From CAZOIA01 sp964579675 (GTDB lineage Bacteria > Planctomycetota > Phycisphaerae > UBA1845 > PWPN01): a stretch of DNA of 28,305 nucleotides. The notes under the pieces are model-generated. The model was not told where the DNA came from. It ran no database searches and saw only the letters and a program-made list of their open reading frames with translations. Each line of letters begins with the position of its first letter. Positions within the stretch are counted from its first letter, which is position 1. The translations under genes were made by a program, and so were the position numbers. The stretch is taken from the NCBI GenBank assembly GCA_964579675.1, contig CAZOIA010000054.1, positions 1 to 28,305 of the forward strand, read 5' to 3'. Of this stretch, positions 1 through 6,182 are shown piece by piece.

Positions 1-471
1 TTCTGCGCAGCCATACGCACATCTCCGGGGGTCCCATCAAGACGCGGTAACGTCACTCACAGCAGGGAATTATGGTATCAAAACTCTCACCGAGCGACTG
101 TGGCCAGAGCGCCCGACCACCGCATCTAATCGCTAGCTTACACAAAAGGTGAGGATTGATCAAGGAAAAAGTGTTGCATTCGATGGGCCAATCGAGTACG
201 CTATTGAGAGGTTCCGCGGGGTAGCTTGTTAGGGGGCACAGGAAGGAGGTGGAATCGCACGGAACATGCAGCTCGTGGCGGCGCCGTCTGGCCCCGTGAT
301 CGTGTTCCCTTCCGGCCACATGTGCGGGCCTTCTCGGATCGGAACCCGAACGCCGAACAGGCTGGAGTCGGCCTGCAGTCGGGGCGTGCCCCGGAATGCC
401 GAGGTGAGCGCCAGACCAACCCTATCTTGAACGAATCGCCTCCGAGGCGATGATGCCTTCGGAGCTGTTCA
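1..471. other. Non-coding or decayed DNA left of the IS66 remnant
   Basis: No reading frame here resembles a known protein; the short frames overlap one another on both strands and lack ribosome binding sites. A small hairpin (TCGCCT, loop CCG, AGGCGA) lies at 436-450, about 20 bases before the tnpA remnant. I could not identify an IS66 terminal inverted repeat, so the left edge of the element is not defined. Confidence 0.4.
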
Positions 472-606
472 ATGACTAGACGAGCGAATTATTGGGCCAA
501 GTTGGTGGGGTCGTGGAAGCGGAGCGGGCTGAGCCAGGCGGAGTTCTGTCGTCGCCGCGGAATCAAGGCGGTGACCTTCGCCTGGTGGAAGCGGCAGTTG
601 CAGGGG
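472..606 (+). pseudogene. IS66-family accessory protein TnpA, N-terminal remnant
   Basis: The first 45 codons read as the helix-turn-helix N-terminus of the small IS66 accessory protein TnpA: a Trp-rich start, then SGLSQAEFCRRRGI and TFAWWKRQL. After about residue 45 the similarity stops, and the frame runs on over DNA that in the next frame encodes TnpB. The C-terminal half of TnpA is therefore missing. TnpA normally assists the IS66 transposase TnpC, which is absent here. Family assignment rests on the motif only; the broken state is clear from the fusion point. Confidence 0.75.
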
Positions 607-610
607 CCTT

Positions 611-880
611 GCGGACATGCGTCGCAGCCTCGATGGCTTGGCCGCCTTGACGCGGGAGATCCTCCGGGAGGATCCGCTGAGTGGCCATCTCTTCGTCTAC
701 TTCAATCGCCGGCGCGATCGGGTGAAGGTTCTTTTCTGGGATCGTTTGGGGCTGGCGCTCTATTACAAGAGGCTTGAGAAGGGCACGTTCCGGCTGTCGG
801 CGTTTGAAGGTGGCGTATCACAGCGCGCGGAGATCGAGCCTACCGAACTGGCGTTGATCCTGGTGAGGTATCGAGCTGGC
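611..880 (+). pseudogene. IS66-family Orf2 (TnpB), truncated at both ends
   Basis: This frame has the core of IS66 TnpB (the IS66 Orf2-like family): DMRRSLDGLAAL, then EDPLSGHLFVYFNRRRDRVK, then LALYYKRLEKGTFR. Intact TnpB is about 115 residues and has some 15-20 residues before the DMR motif; those are missing, and the frame enters directly from the tnpA remnant with a shift of +1. Near the C-terminus the match ends after ELALILV, and the last 20 or so codons are unrelated. One deletion removed the tnpA end and the tnpB start, and a second event removed the tnpB tail and all of tnpC. The gene is non-functional by inference. Confidence 0.8.
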
Positions 881-933
881 GGGCGCGAGGCGCCCGGTGC
901 CCGGGCCATTGAGTGAGTGACGCTCGTGTGTTC

Positions 934-981
934 TGGGTGGCACGTGCTCTGCGCAGCACGGCAGTGCGGAGCAGAGCCGTG
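934..981. repeat. Palindromic intergenic repeat, copy 1
   Basis: TGGGTGGCACG is followed by GCTCTGC at 946-952, which pairs with GCAGAGC at 971-977. The flanking CACG (941-944) and CGTG (978-981) extend the stem with a one-base bulge. The GGGTGGCACG arm matches, in reverse complement, the CGTGCCACCC arm of the copy at 1177-1225, so both belong to one repeat family. This is a REP-like element; function unknown. Confidence 0.6.
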
Positions 982-1176
982 GCCTTCGGCGGGGACTGCC
1001 GGCACAATGGGCACATGCTTCGCCCGGATGGCCGAGTTTCTAAGCGCGGGACCACCTCCGAGGATCGTGGCGATGCGTACTTGAGCAGAACGTCGAACTG
1101 GCGGTGAATGCTTGGTCGCCCGATCGCGAGTCTTGATTGCGCGGCATCACCAGAGGTATGTTTTGCCGCGGATCGC

Positions 1177-1245
1177 CACGGGTCTGCTTCGCGGGTACCG
1201 CTCCACAGACCCGTGCCACCCAAGGCGCGGGGCACCTGGCGCCGC
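1177..1245. repeat. Palindromic intergenic repeat, copy 2
   Basis: CACGGGTCTG (1177-1186) and CAGACCCGTG (1206-1215) form a perfect 10-bp stem with a 19-base loop. The stem runs into CCACCC, then AAGGCGCGGGGCACC. This second part recurs, slightly diverged, at 6081-6104. It is not coding. Such repeats are common between genes of high-GC planctomycetes; I cannot count genomic copies from here. Confidence 0.65.
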
Positions 1246-1478
1246 CTGATCTCACCCTCGCGGCAGCCCTGCCCCCCGGGTCACGCCCACCGTGGGGTTG
1301 GTCGAGCGCTTACGCATTATCGGCCGGCCGTTTTCCCCTTTGAAACCGGAGTCGCAAGCCCAAGTGAAGTGAGTTCGTGCCGATATACCCACCGGTCACG
1401 TTCGCCCACAGCAACTTCATCATGGGCATGGGGCCACCTGGAACGACCGCAGACTCGCCGGCACGAAAGGACCGACTC

Positions 1479-3488
1479 ATGCGAGCACTTGTTCTGGTAT
1501 TGTTGGCACTGGCGCTTTGCAGCGGCCAGAACTGCGATATCTCGATGCAGGTAGCGTCCTCTGGCGTAGGGCCAGGCAATCCCGGTAATCCCGGCGGCGG
1601 GCCCTGTGGTGGTCCCGGCCAACCGCCCTGTCCTCCCGTCGATGGGCAGAACGATGACCAGAACGGGCCGGCAGGGCAGGGCGAGGACGTCTGCGGGGAC
1701 GGCGTGTGCAGCCCCGCGGAGCGAGATGACAAGGCATCCTGCGTTCAGGACTGCATCTCAGTCTATGAGGGCTTTGAGGACGAGATCGAGACGATTCTAA
1801 GCCGGACGGATAACACCAAACGCAACGTGAACATGGCCGGCAAGCAGGCTACCGTCGAGAAGATGCGCCAGTTCGCCAGCACGCTCGGCATTGAGACGGC
1901 CAACCTTCAACCCGATCAGGAGGGCCGACAGTACGCGAGTATCGGCACGGAGGGTGAGATCCATGCCTACTTCGATTTCACCCCCGCCCAGATGGACGCG
2001 AACACACCATCGGACATGGAGGAGTTCCTGGCGGCTCGCCAGACTTGGAGCTACCGGGCGGGGGCTGCCGATGCCTTGCCCGATCAGGACATCGTGACCA
2101 TTGCCGAGGGGGCAAGACAGCAATACGGACTCCCGGGCACGAACCAGCAGGGCGACGATACCCCTCGCAATGCCTCCACGCGTCAGCTCCGGCAGGTGGA
2201 GGATGAAACGACGACCGCGTTTCTCCAACAGACGATGGGGTACTATCGCACGGTGGGTGAGCGCCAAGTTGCCAACTCGACGTTCCTGGTGGAGGTGGAC
2301 CCCGCAACGACCGCCGTCTGTGGCATGAGTCTTCGCAACTGGTGGCCGCTCGAAAACCCCGAGCAGGCCCCGCTCAAGCAGAAGACAGCCCTCATTCGGG
2401 ACATCCTAACCACCATGGCCGAGAACGGAAGCAAGGAATACGACATCGTCCTAACCTCCTGTCAGCCATCCTACTGTCAGTTTCCGACGGCCCTGGTGCC
2501 GGCCGTGACCTGCCGAGGCGTGCTGAGACTCCGGAGCCAGAGCGTCGCGTCCTCGCTCATTGAGGTTGTGGTCTCCATGACCACAGAGTCGCAGGCGGAC
2601 GAAATCGTCATGGTCTCGGAGGCCGTCGCAGTGGAGACGGACCCGCTGCCCACGGATTACGGCGATACCGGCGGGGCGCGGTTCGGTGTTTACTACTCCA
2701 CGGACGAAGACCGCTTCATCGCCGGGGCGAGGAAGTTCCGCGACAAATTCAGCAGCACCTGGTCGGATTACGATTACCGCTGGGCCTACTACACCTACTT
2801 CGTGAGTCCCTATACCCACAACTACGTGGACAATGCCGATCTCATCTACGTACTGGTTCACGGCAGCATCCGGAGCTTCTCGGGCCAGGATGACAGGATC
2901 TGGATGAACAACACGACCCATGACGTGGCCCAGACGGGAACGGCCGATCTCGAGTACTTCGTCACCACCACGTGCAACACGGCCAGCGCCGTCCGTTGCG
3001 AGGGCATGAGCGCCGTCAAACGCTATACCGACACCGACCTGCGCGACACCGTGTTCACGGGGATTCACATCTACTCCGGCCACCACGGGACGGCTCTGTC
3101 GTCTACGACCATCCAGGAGAACAAGGCCACCAAGTACGCCCGATACCTGGACGACGGGATGACGCTCCTCGAGGCATGGTACTGGGCAGGAGTGGATGCC
3201 GGGCAGTGGCACAGCAACGTCGAGGAGGGATGTGCACAGGTCTACAACCCCGACAATACCGACCCGGACGGCGCCTGCAATACGTGGGGAACCGAGTTCA
3301 CGTGCAGCCGATGGACTTCGTATCCGTCCTCCTTTTACATCGACTGCAAGAGGGGCGTGACCATCTACAACCGGGGGGACTACATGAGCGATCCCAGAAA
3401 GGGGGACGCCGACTACGACGTAGACCTGATGTACTCGTACCACAGCGAGACGGTGCCTCTTTCTGCGGCGGGGTACTCGTTGCCCTGA
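1479..3488 (+). CDS. Secreted DUF6345-like protein with possible His/Cys dyad
   Basis: ATG 1479 is chosen because GAAAGG lies 8 bases upstream and it opens directly on a hydrophobic signal sequence. The product has 669 residues. Cys14 and Cys19 follow the hydrophobic core, but neither sits in a canonical lipobox. A Gly/Pro linker (about 30-55) leads to a Cys-rich CGDGVC...C..DC segment (72-92). The C-terminal half has a strand ending in VLVHGS (His461) and, 38 residues later, a strand ending in TTTCNTAS (Cys499). GIHIYSGHHG and a segment ending EAWYWAG follow. This order resembles the uncharacterised DUF6345 family. The hydrophobic-strand-HG and hydrophobic-strand-C spacing also recalls clan CD (caspase/gingipain-like) cysteine peptidases. 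The domain assignment is from memory of the pattern; peptidase activity is inference. A hairpin at 3550-3569 follows the gene. Confidence 0.8.
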   Translation: MRALVLVLLALALCSGQNCDISMQVASSGVGPGNPGNPGGGPCGGPGQPPCPPVDGQNDDQNGPAGQGEDVCGDGVCSPAERDDKASCVQDCISVYEGFEDEIETILSRTDNTKRNVNMAGKQATVEKMRQFASTLGIETANLQPDQEGRQYASIGTEGEIHAYFDFTPAQMDANTPSDMEEFLAARQTWSYRAGAADALPDQDIVTIAEGARQQYGLPGTNQQGDDTPRNASTRQLRQVEDETTTAFLQQTMGYYRTVGERQVANSTFLVEVDPATTAVCGMSLRNWWPLENPEQAPLKQKTALIRDILTTMAENGSKEYDIVLTSCQPSYCQFPTALVPAVTCRGVLRLRSQSVASSLIEVVVSMTTESQADEIVMVSEAVAVETDPLPTDYGDTGGARFGVYYSTDEDRFIAGARKFRDKFSSTWSDYDYRWAYYTYFVSPYTHNYVDNADLIYVLVHGSIRSFSGQDDRIWMNNTTHDVAQTGTADLEYFVTTTCNTASAVRCEGMSAVKRYTDTDLRDTVFTGIHIYSGHHGTALSSTTIQENKATKYARYLDDGMTLLEAWYWAGVDAGQWHSNVEEGCAQVYNPDNTDPDGACNTWGTEFTCSRWTSYPSSFYIDCKRGVTIYNRGDYMSDPRKGDADYDVDLMYSYHSETVPLSAAGYSLP

Positions 3489-3549
3489 CGGAACTGGAGC
3501 AATTCACGAGAAGATGTAGCCGGGGGTGTGATCGCCAGTCAGACCTCGG

Positions 3550-3569
3550 GTTGAATCTCGCGATTCAAC
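3550..3569. terminator. Hairpin after the secreted protein gene
   Basis: GTTGAATC, loop TCGC, GATTCAAC: a perfect 8-bp stem 61 bases after the stop codon. There is no T-run on either side, so it may be a 3'-end stabiliser or a Rho-assisted end and not an intrinsic terminator. Confidence 0.4.
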
Positions 3570-3692
3570 GCTGAAGGGTGCCAAGCGGTGCGAGGAAGTG
3601 AGACTACAGCCGGGAGCTGGCCGCGATCATAAGTCCATGCAACCTGCGGGAGTTAGCGACGGCATCCGAGACGGTGCGAGCAAGAACGAGAA

Positions 3693-3766
3693 CGCGCCCG
3701 GCAGGATTCGAACCTGCGACCTTCGGTTTAGGAAACCGGTGCTCTATCCTGCTGAGCTACGGGCGC
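3693..3766 (-). tRNA. tRNA-Arg (anticodon CCT)
   Basis: Read on the minus strand, the 7-bp acceptor stem GCGCCCG/CGGGCGC is perfect. The D stem is GCTC/GAGC, the anticodon loop TTCCTAA gives anticodon CCT (reads AGG), and the T arm is GCAGG-TTCGAAT-CCTGC. Only the top pair of the anticodon stem (C27-A43) is mismatched. The discriminator base is G. CCA is not encoded and must be added afterwards. The gene stands alone, and decayed mobile DNA lies on its 5' side. Confidence 0.95.
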
Positions 3767-3953
3767 GAACGATTAGCGTCTGTTCTCATAAGTTGTTTGT
3801 GGGAAACGGCTTAGCATTCCTAACCTGTGACAAAACCTGGTTCCGCTGATCTGCGTGGACACGCCCTAAGATAGAACTTGAGACGAAACCAGCAGCCTGA
3901 TAGGCGCTCCGGGTAAGCTCGGGAGAGAACCGGCGGCTGGGTTTGCTCGACTC

Positions 3954-4718
3954 ATGGGCCGACCACGCTCCATCATACCGCTCGTCAACTCGGACGGCAG
4001 ACGCCATCTGCGTATTTACCCCGAGACCGGCGTCGGAACAAGACCTCGACCCGCAAAGATCTACCTCAAGGCCAAAGATGACAGGGCCGCCCGCTCAGCA
4101 GGGCACCCGCTGACCTTCGCCGAGCTTAACATGTGGTTCCTCATCAGCGGGATGGTGGCCCCCGGAAGCAGCTACTGAAATGTCGGGCACGGCCTGGCCG
4201 AAGGCGAGATCGCCCAGGACCCCGAGGCCATGGAAACCCTGGACGAGCTGGCCCGCAGCATCAACTGGCTGCTGGACGCGACGCGGGAACCCGCCTGGAA
4301 CGGGGGGGCTTGTCGAGCGTGCGCGCTGTTCCAGCGCAACGATCCTGTGAGACTGGATTTCGATCAGCGACACCGCCCCCAAGGGGGCATGCCTGTCTCT
4401 ACTCCAGGCGGCTGCACGGGGAGCAGATCAGGCATACTTGCCTTCGAGGACAATGAGCCAGGCCCGGCGCGAAGTGCCCGGGTGATTGGTGTAAGTTCTT
4501 CTCTCAAAACAACTTACATAGAGCACCCCGGCGTGTTGCCTCGGCCCCAAGGGGCGGGGCGCGCGCCCCGATCATGTGTATCCGCGCTCGGACGGGCCCG
4601 GAGCGGGGATGGACTGGGCGGCAATCGCATCGACGTGTTCGTCGCCACCACACCGATCCGCGGTCGCCAAGCCATTTCTTCTCCTTTTCTTCTTGCCATC
4701 GGGATTCCCTCCTGGTAG
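3954..4718 (+). pseudogene. Decayed frame interrupted by an in-frame TGA
   Basis: An open frame from ATG 3954 reads 74 residues to a TGA at 4176-4178 and then continues in the same frame through a plausible helical segment (METLDELARSINWLLDAT at about 4230) before turning into low-quality sequence. The part before the stop (RPRPAKIYLKAKDD, then FAELNMWFLISGM) and the part just after it look coding. I do not recognise the family. The simplest reading is an old gene with a nonsense change in the decayed region next to the tRNA. A selenocysteine codon is conceivable, but I see no selenoprotein family or obvious SECIS-like hairpin. Confidence 0.35.
4490..4518. repeat. Inverted repeat in the decayed region
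   Basis: TGTAAGTT (4490-4497) and AACTTACA (4511-4518) form a perfect 8-bp inverted repeat around a 13-base A/C/T-rich spacer. It stands out as AT-rich in GC-rich surroundings. It could be an operator or a terminator relic; nothing else around it decides. Confidence 0.35.
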
Positions 4719-4721
4719 GAT
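4685..4721 (+). promoter_or_regulatory. Promoter of PEP-CTERM gene 1 with shared element
   Basis: TTGCCA (4693-4698), 17 bases, TAGGAT (4716-4721) fits a sigma-70-type promoter. The 24 bases at 4685-4708 match 20 of 24 with 9416-9393 on the minus strand in front of the other PEP-CTERM gene, at the same offset from the -10 box. Transcription would start near 4728, giving a leader of about 360 bases. Confidence 0.5.
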
Positions 4722-4727
4722 ATCGGA

Positions 4728-5085
4728 CCGTAGTGTATGGGAGAGAGCAGGCTCACGGGGAACGCTCTCTGGATCAAATCAGCGCACGAGGGAGAGAGAC
4801 GTTGCGCGAGATTCATTTGCTTGCACGCTTGGGCCTTTTGACTGCGCGCTGCTTTCGCGATCAACCGCCGCGCTGCGCGGTGGGTTTGCCAGATACATTC
4901 GGTTTTAGGAACGAGTAACCAGCAATGTCGGATCCGGGCGCGGCCGACCCTATGGCCGGTGTGCTCGAACAGGGCTTGGGAGGCCGTAAGGAGGTGTCGA
5001 CGAGAGTAGCACAGGGAGAGAATGAGGCCGACGCAGCCACGTCGGTCTCGCTGGAAGTTGAGGTCATAGGAATAGGAGCATGCTC
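4728..5085 (+). promoter_or_regulatory. Long structured 5' leader of PEP-CTERM gene 1
   Basis: The predicted leader holds several stems. They are AGAGAGC/GCTCTCT (4742-4748 with 4764-4770), CCGCCGCG/CGCGGTGG around loop CTG (4865-4883), and GAGGCCGACG/CGTCGGTCTC (5024-5049; 10 bp with one G-U, loop CAGCCA). The last ends about 24 bases before the AGGAG ribosome binding site. No T-run follows any of them. The short frames in this stretch have no coding character. A regulatory role is inference. Confidence 0.4.
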
Positions 5086-5712
5086 ATGAAGAGGAGTCTC
5101 ATCGGAGTGTTTGCGGTTGCGGTTGTCGTGTGTCTGGTCGCGCCGGCTCCGGCCAACAGCATTTCAAGCCGCATCACGGTGGAGTGCATTGGCACCGAGA
5201 GTGGCGGCTGCGGCGGTCCCAATCAGAGGGATTACTGCTACGCGATCTTCCTGCCGTCGGGAGCGTCGATGGATTACGTCCAGGTCGGCACCTGTGACAT
5301 GGTGGCCGGCGACTACAGCAACGTCGAGATCGTCGATGCCTCGGGTGCTGCCGTCCCGGATTGGAACTCGCTAGTCTTCGGGAACGGCGCTTACCAGCAC
5401 GTCGCTTACGTCAAGACGCCGCACGGCGGCATTTCCCCGGCCCCGAACGGTAATTGCGAGGACACGGTGGATTGGTGGACTAACGGACCCGACTTGGCGG
5501 GGCAGGATACGTACTACTACTGTGGGTACGACAATCCCAGCCCGTCGCACAACGTGGCAGGCGGAGTTGGCCTGAACTCCGTTTACCAGTGGACGGTGGA
5601 TTGGAACGAGCCGGTTGGCATGGGTCTCGGTCCGCTTCACGGCCCCGTGCCGGAGCCGGCGACGTGGTTACTTCTGGTTCTTGGCGGTCTGGCGGTGCTT
5701 AAGCGGCCGTAA
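5086..5712 (+). CDS. PEP-CTERM sorting domain protein 1
   Basis: A secreted protein of 208 residues. ATG 5086 is preferred to ATG 5080 because AGGAG (5074-5078) is 7 bases from 5086 but only 1 from 5080. An N-terminal signal peptide (MKRSL then a hydrophobic run to PAPANS) is followed by a beta-rich, Cys- and Tyr-containing body rich in Gly and Asn. The C-terminus is a PEP-CTERM tail: VPEPATW, a hydrophobic helix, and a short basic end KRP (188-208). In this system the tail is recognised and cut by an exosortase at the inner membrane, and the protein goes to the envelope or extracellular matrix. No exosortase lies in the window. The body is unlike any family I know. The basic end is shorter than usual. 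Confidence 0.88.
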   Translation: MKRSLIGVFAVAVVVCLVAPAPANSISSRITVECIGTESGGCGGPNQRDYCYAIFLPSGASMDYVQVGTCDMVAGDYSNVEIVDASGAAVPDWNSLVFGNGAYQHVAYVKTPHGGISPAPNGNCEDTVDWWTNGPDLAGQDTYYYCGYDNPSPSHNVAGGVGLNSVYQWTVDWNEPVGMGLGPLHGPVPEPATWLLLVLGGLAVLKRP

Positions 5713-5894
5713 CCGCGACTGCAACTGCAAAACACGTGACCGGGATCGCTCTTGTCAATCGGAGTGGTCCCGGTCTGTTCATGCGCCGCGGGCGCGGCGC
5801 AAATGAATACCGCGATCGGGATGAGTCGGGTTTACTTCGCTTGGGCGCGGGTGTCGAGCCGTTTTCTGATGGTCAGCCGGGCGGGTGCTCCTGC

Positions 5895-6014
5895 TTTTCG
5901 CCGGAGCCGGTGCAATGGCTCTGGCCTGGTCGGTTTGCATTGGGCAAGCTGTCGCTGATCGCGGGCGAGCCGGGCCTGGGCAAGAGCTTCCTGACGTTGG
6001 ACATGGCCGCCCGG
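5895..6014 (+). pseudogene. AAA (RepA/AAA_25-like) ATPase fragment
   Basis: About 40 codons read PVQWLWPGRFALGKLSLIAG, then EPGLGKSFLTLDMAAR: the start of the P-loop ATPase domain seen in AAA_25/RepA-like proteins of planctomycete plasmids and integrative elements. Walker A is GEPGLGKS. The domain needs about 200 more residues, with Walker B and arginine finger; here homology stops at about 6014 and the frame runs into a palindromic repeat. No start codon with a ribosome binding site precedes it. It is a remnant of a mobile element, sitting between the PEP-CTERM gene and sulfatase 1. Confidence 0.7.
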
Positions 6015-6071
6015 TCCCGAGCCCTGTTCGCGCGGCATCACCACGAGCCTCCTTCGGGGACTCCCGCCTCG

Positions 6072-6104
6072 CAGATCTGTGCCACCCAGGTCCGGGGCAC
6101 CCGG
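6072..6104. repeat. Intergenic repeat, copy 3 (half element)
   Basis: CAGATCTGTGCCACCC (6072-6087) matches CAGACCCGTGCCACCC of copy 2 at 13 of 16 positions, and both are followed by a CGGGGCACC segment. Only one arm of the palindrome is present. It lies directly after the truncated ATPase fragment. Confidence 0.55.
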
Positions 6105-6110
6105 CGATGG

Positions 6111-6144
6111 TACAATACGCAAGAGCATCATCGCCATGATGCTC
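6111..6144 (+). promoter_or_regulatory. -10 box and 5' hairpin before sulfatase 1
   Basis: TACAAT (6111-6116) is a good -10 box without a clear -35. A perfect 9-bp hairpin (GAGCATCAT, loop CGCC, ATGATGCTC) spans 6123-6144, so the message would begin with or within a stem. Such 5' stems can protect mRNA from decay or bind a regulator; this is inference. The GAGGA ribosome binding site follows at 6169-6173. Confidence 0.4.
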
Positions 6145-6182
6145 ATCGCGAGCGGTTGGCGAATGCTTGAGGAAACAACAAG

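Larger units (their letters stand above)
881..1478. other. Repeat-bearing non-coding stretch
   Basis: No gene is supported. The stretch holds two copies of a palindromic repeat (listed separately) and the 5' flank of the secreted protein that starts at 1479. An in-frame upstream ATG-less extension of that protein begins near 1377 but carries no signal peptide or ribosome binding site and is probably not translated. Confidence 0.45.

Noticed and set aside
1377..1478. Longer start for the secreted protein
   Set aside because: The extension has no ribosome binding site and would bury the signal peptide; ATG 1479 fits better.
2451..3443. 330-codon minus-strand frame opposite the secreted protein
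   Set aside because: Val/Gly-rich composition typical of an antisense shadow, no start signals.
3693..3766. tRNA-Arg as a used attachment site
   Set aside because: No second copy of the tRNA 3' end was found inside the window and no integrase is present; kept only as a hint.
3789..4516. 10-bp inverted match (TAAGTTGTTT at 3789 and its complement at 4507) as element ends
   Set aside because: One match of this length is expected by chance in a stretch of this size, and there is no target duplication.
4861..5067. 68-codon minus-strand frame in the leader of PEP-CTERM gene 1
   Set aside because: Ser/Pro/Ala-rich chance frame without ribosome binding site.
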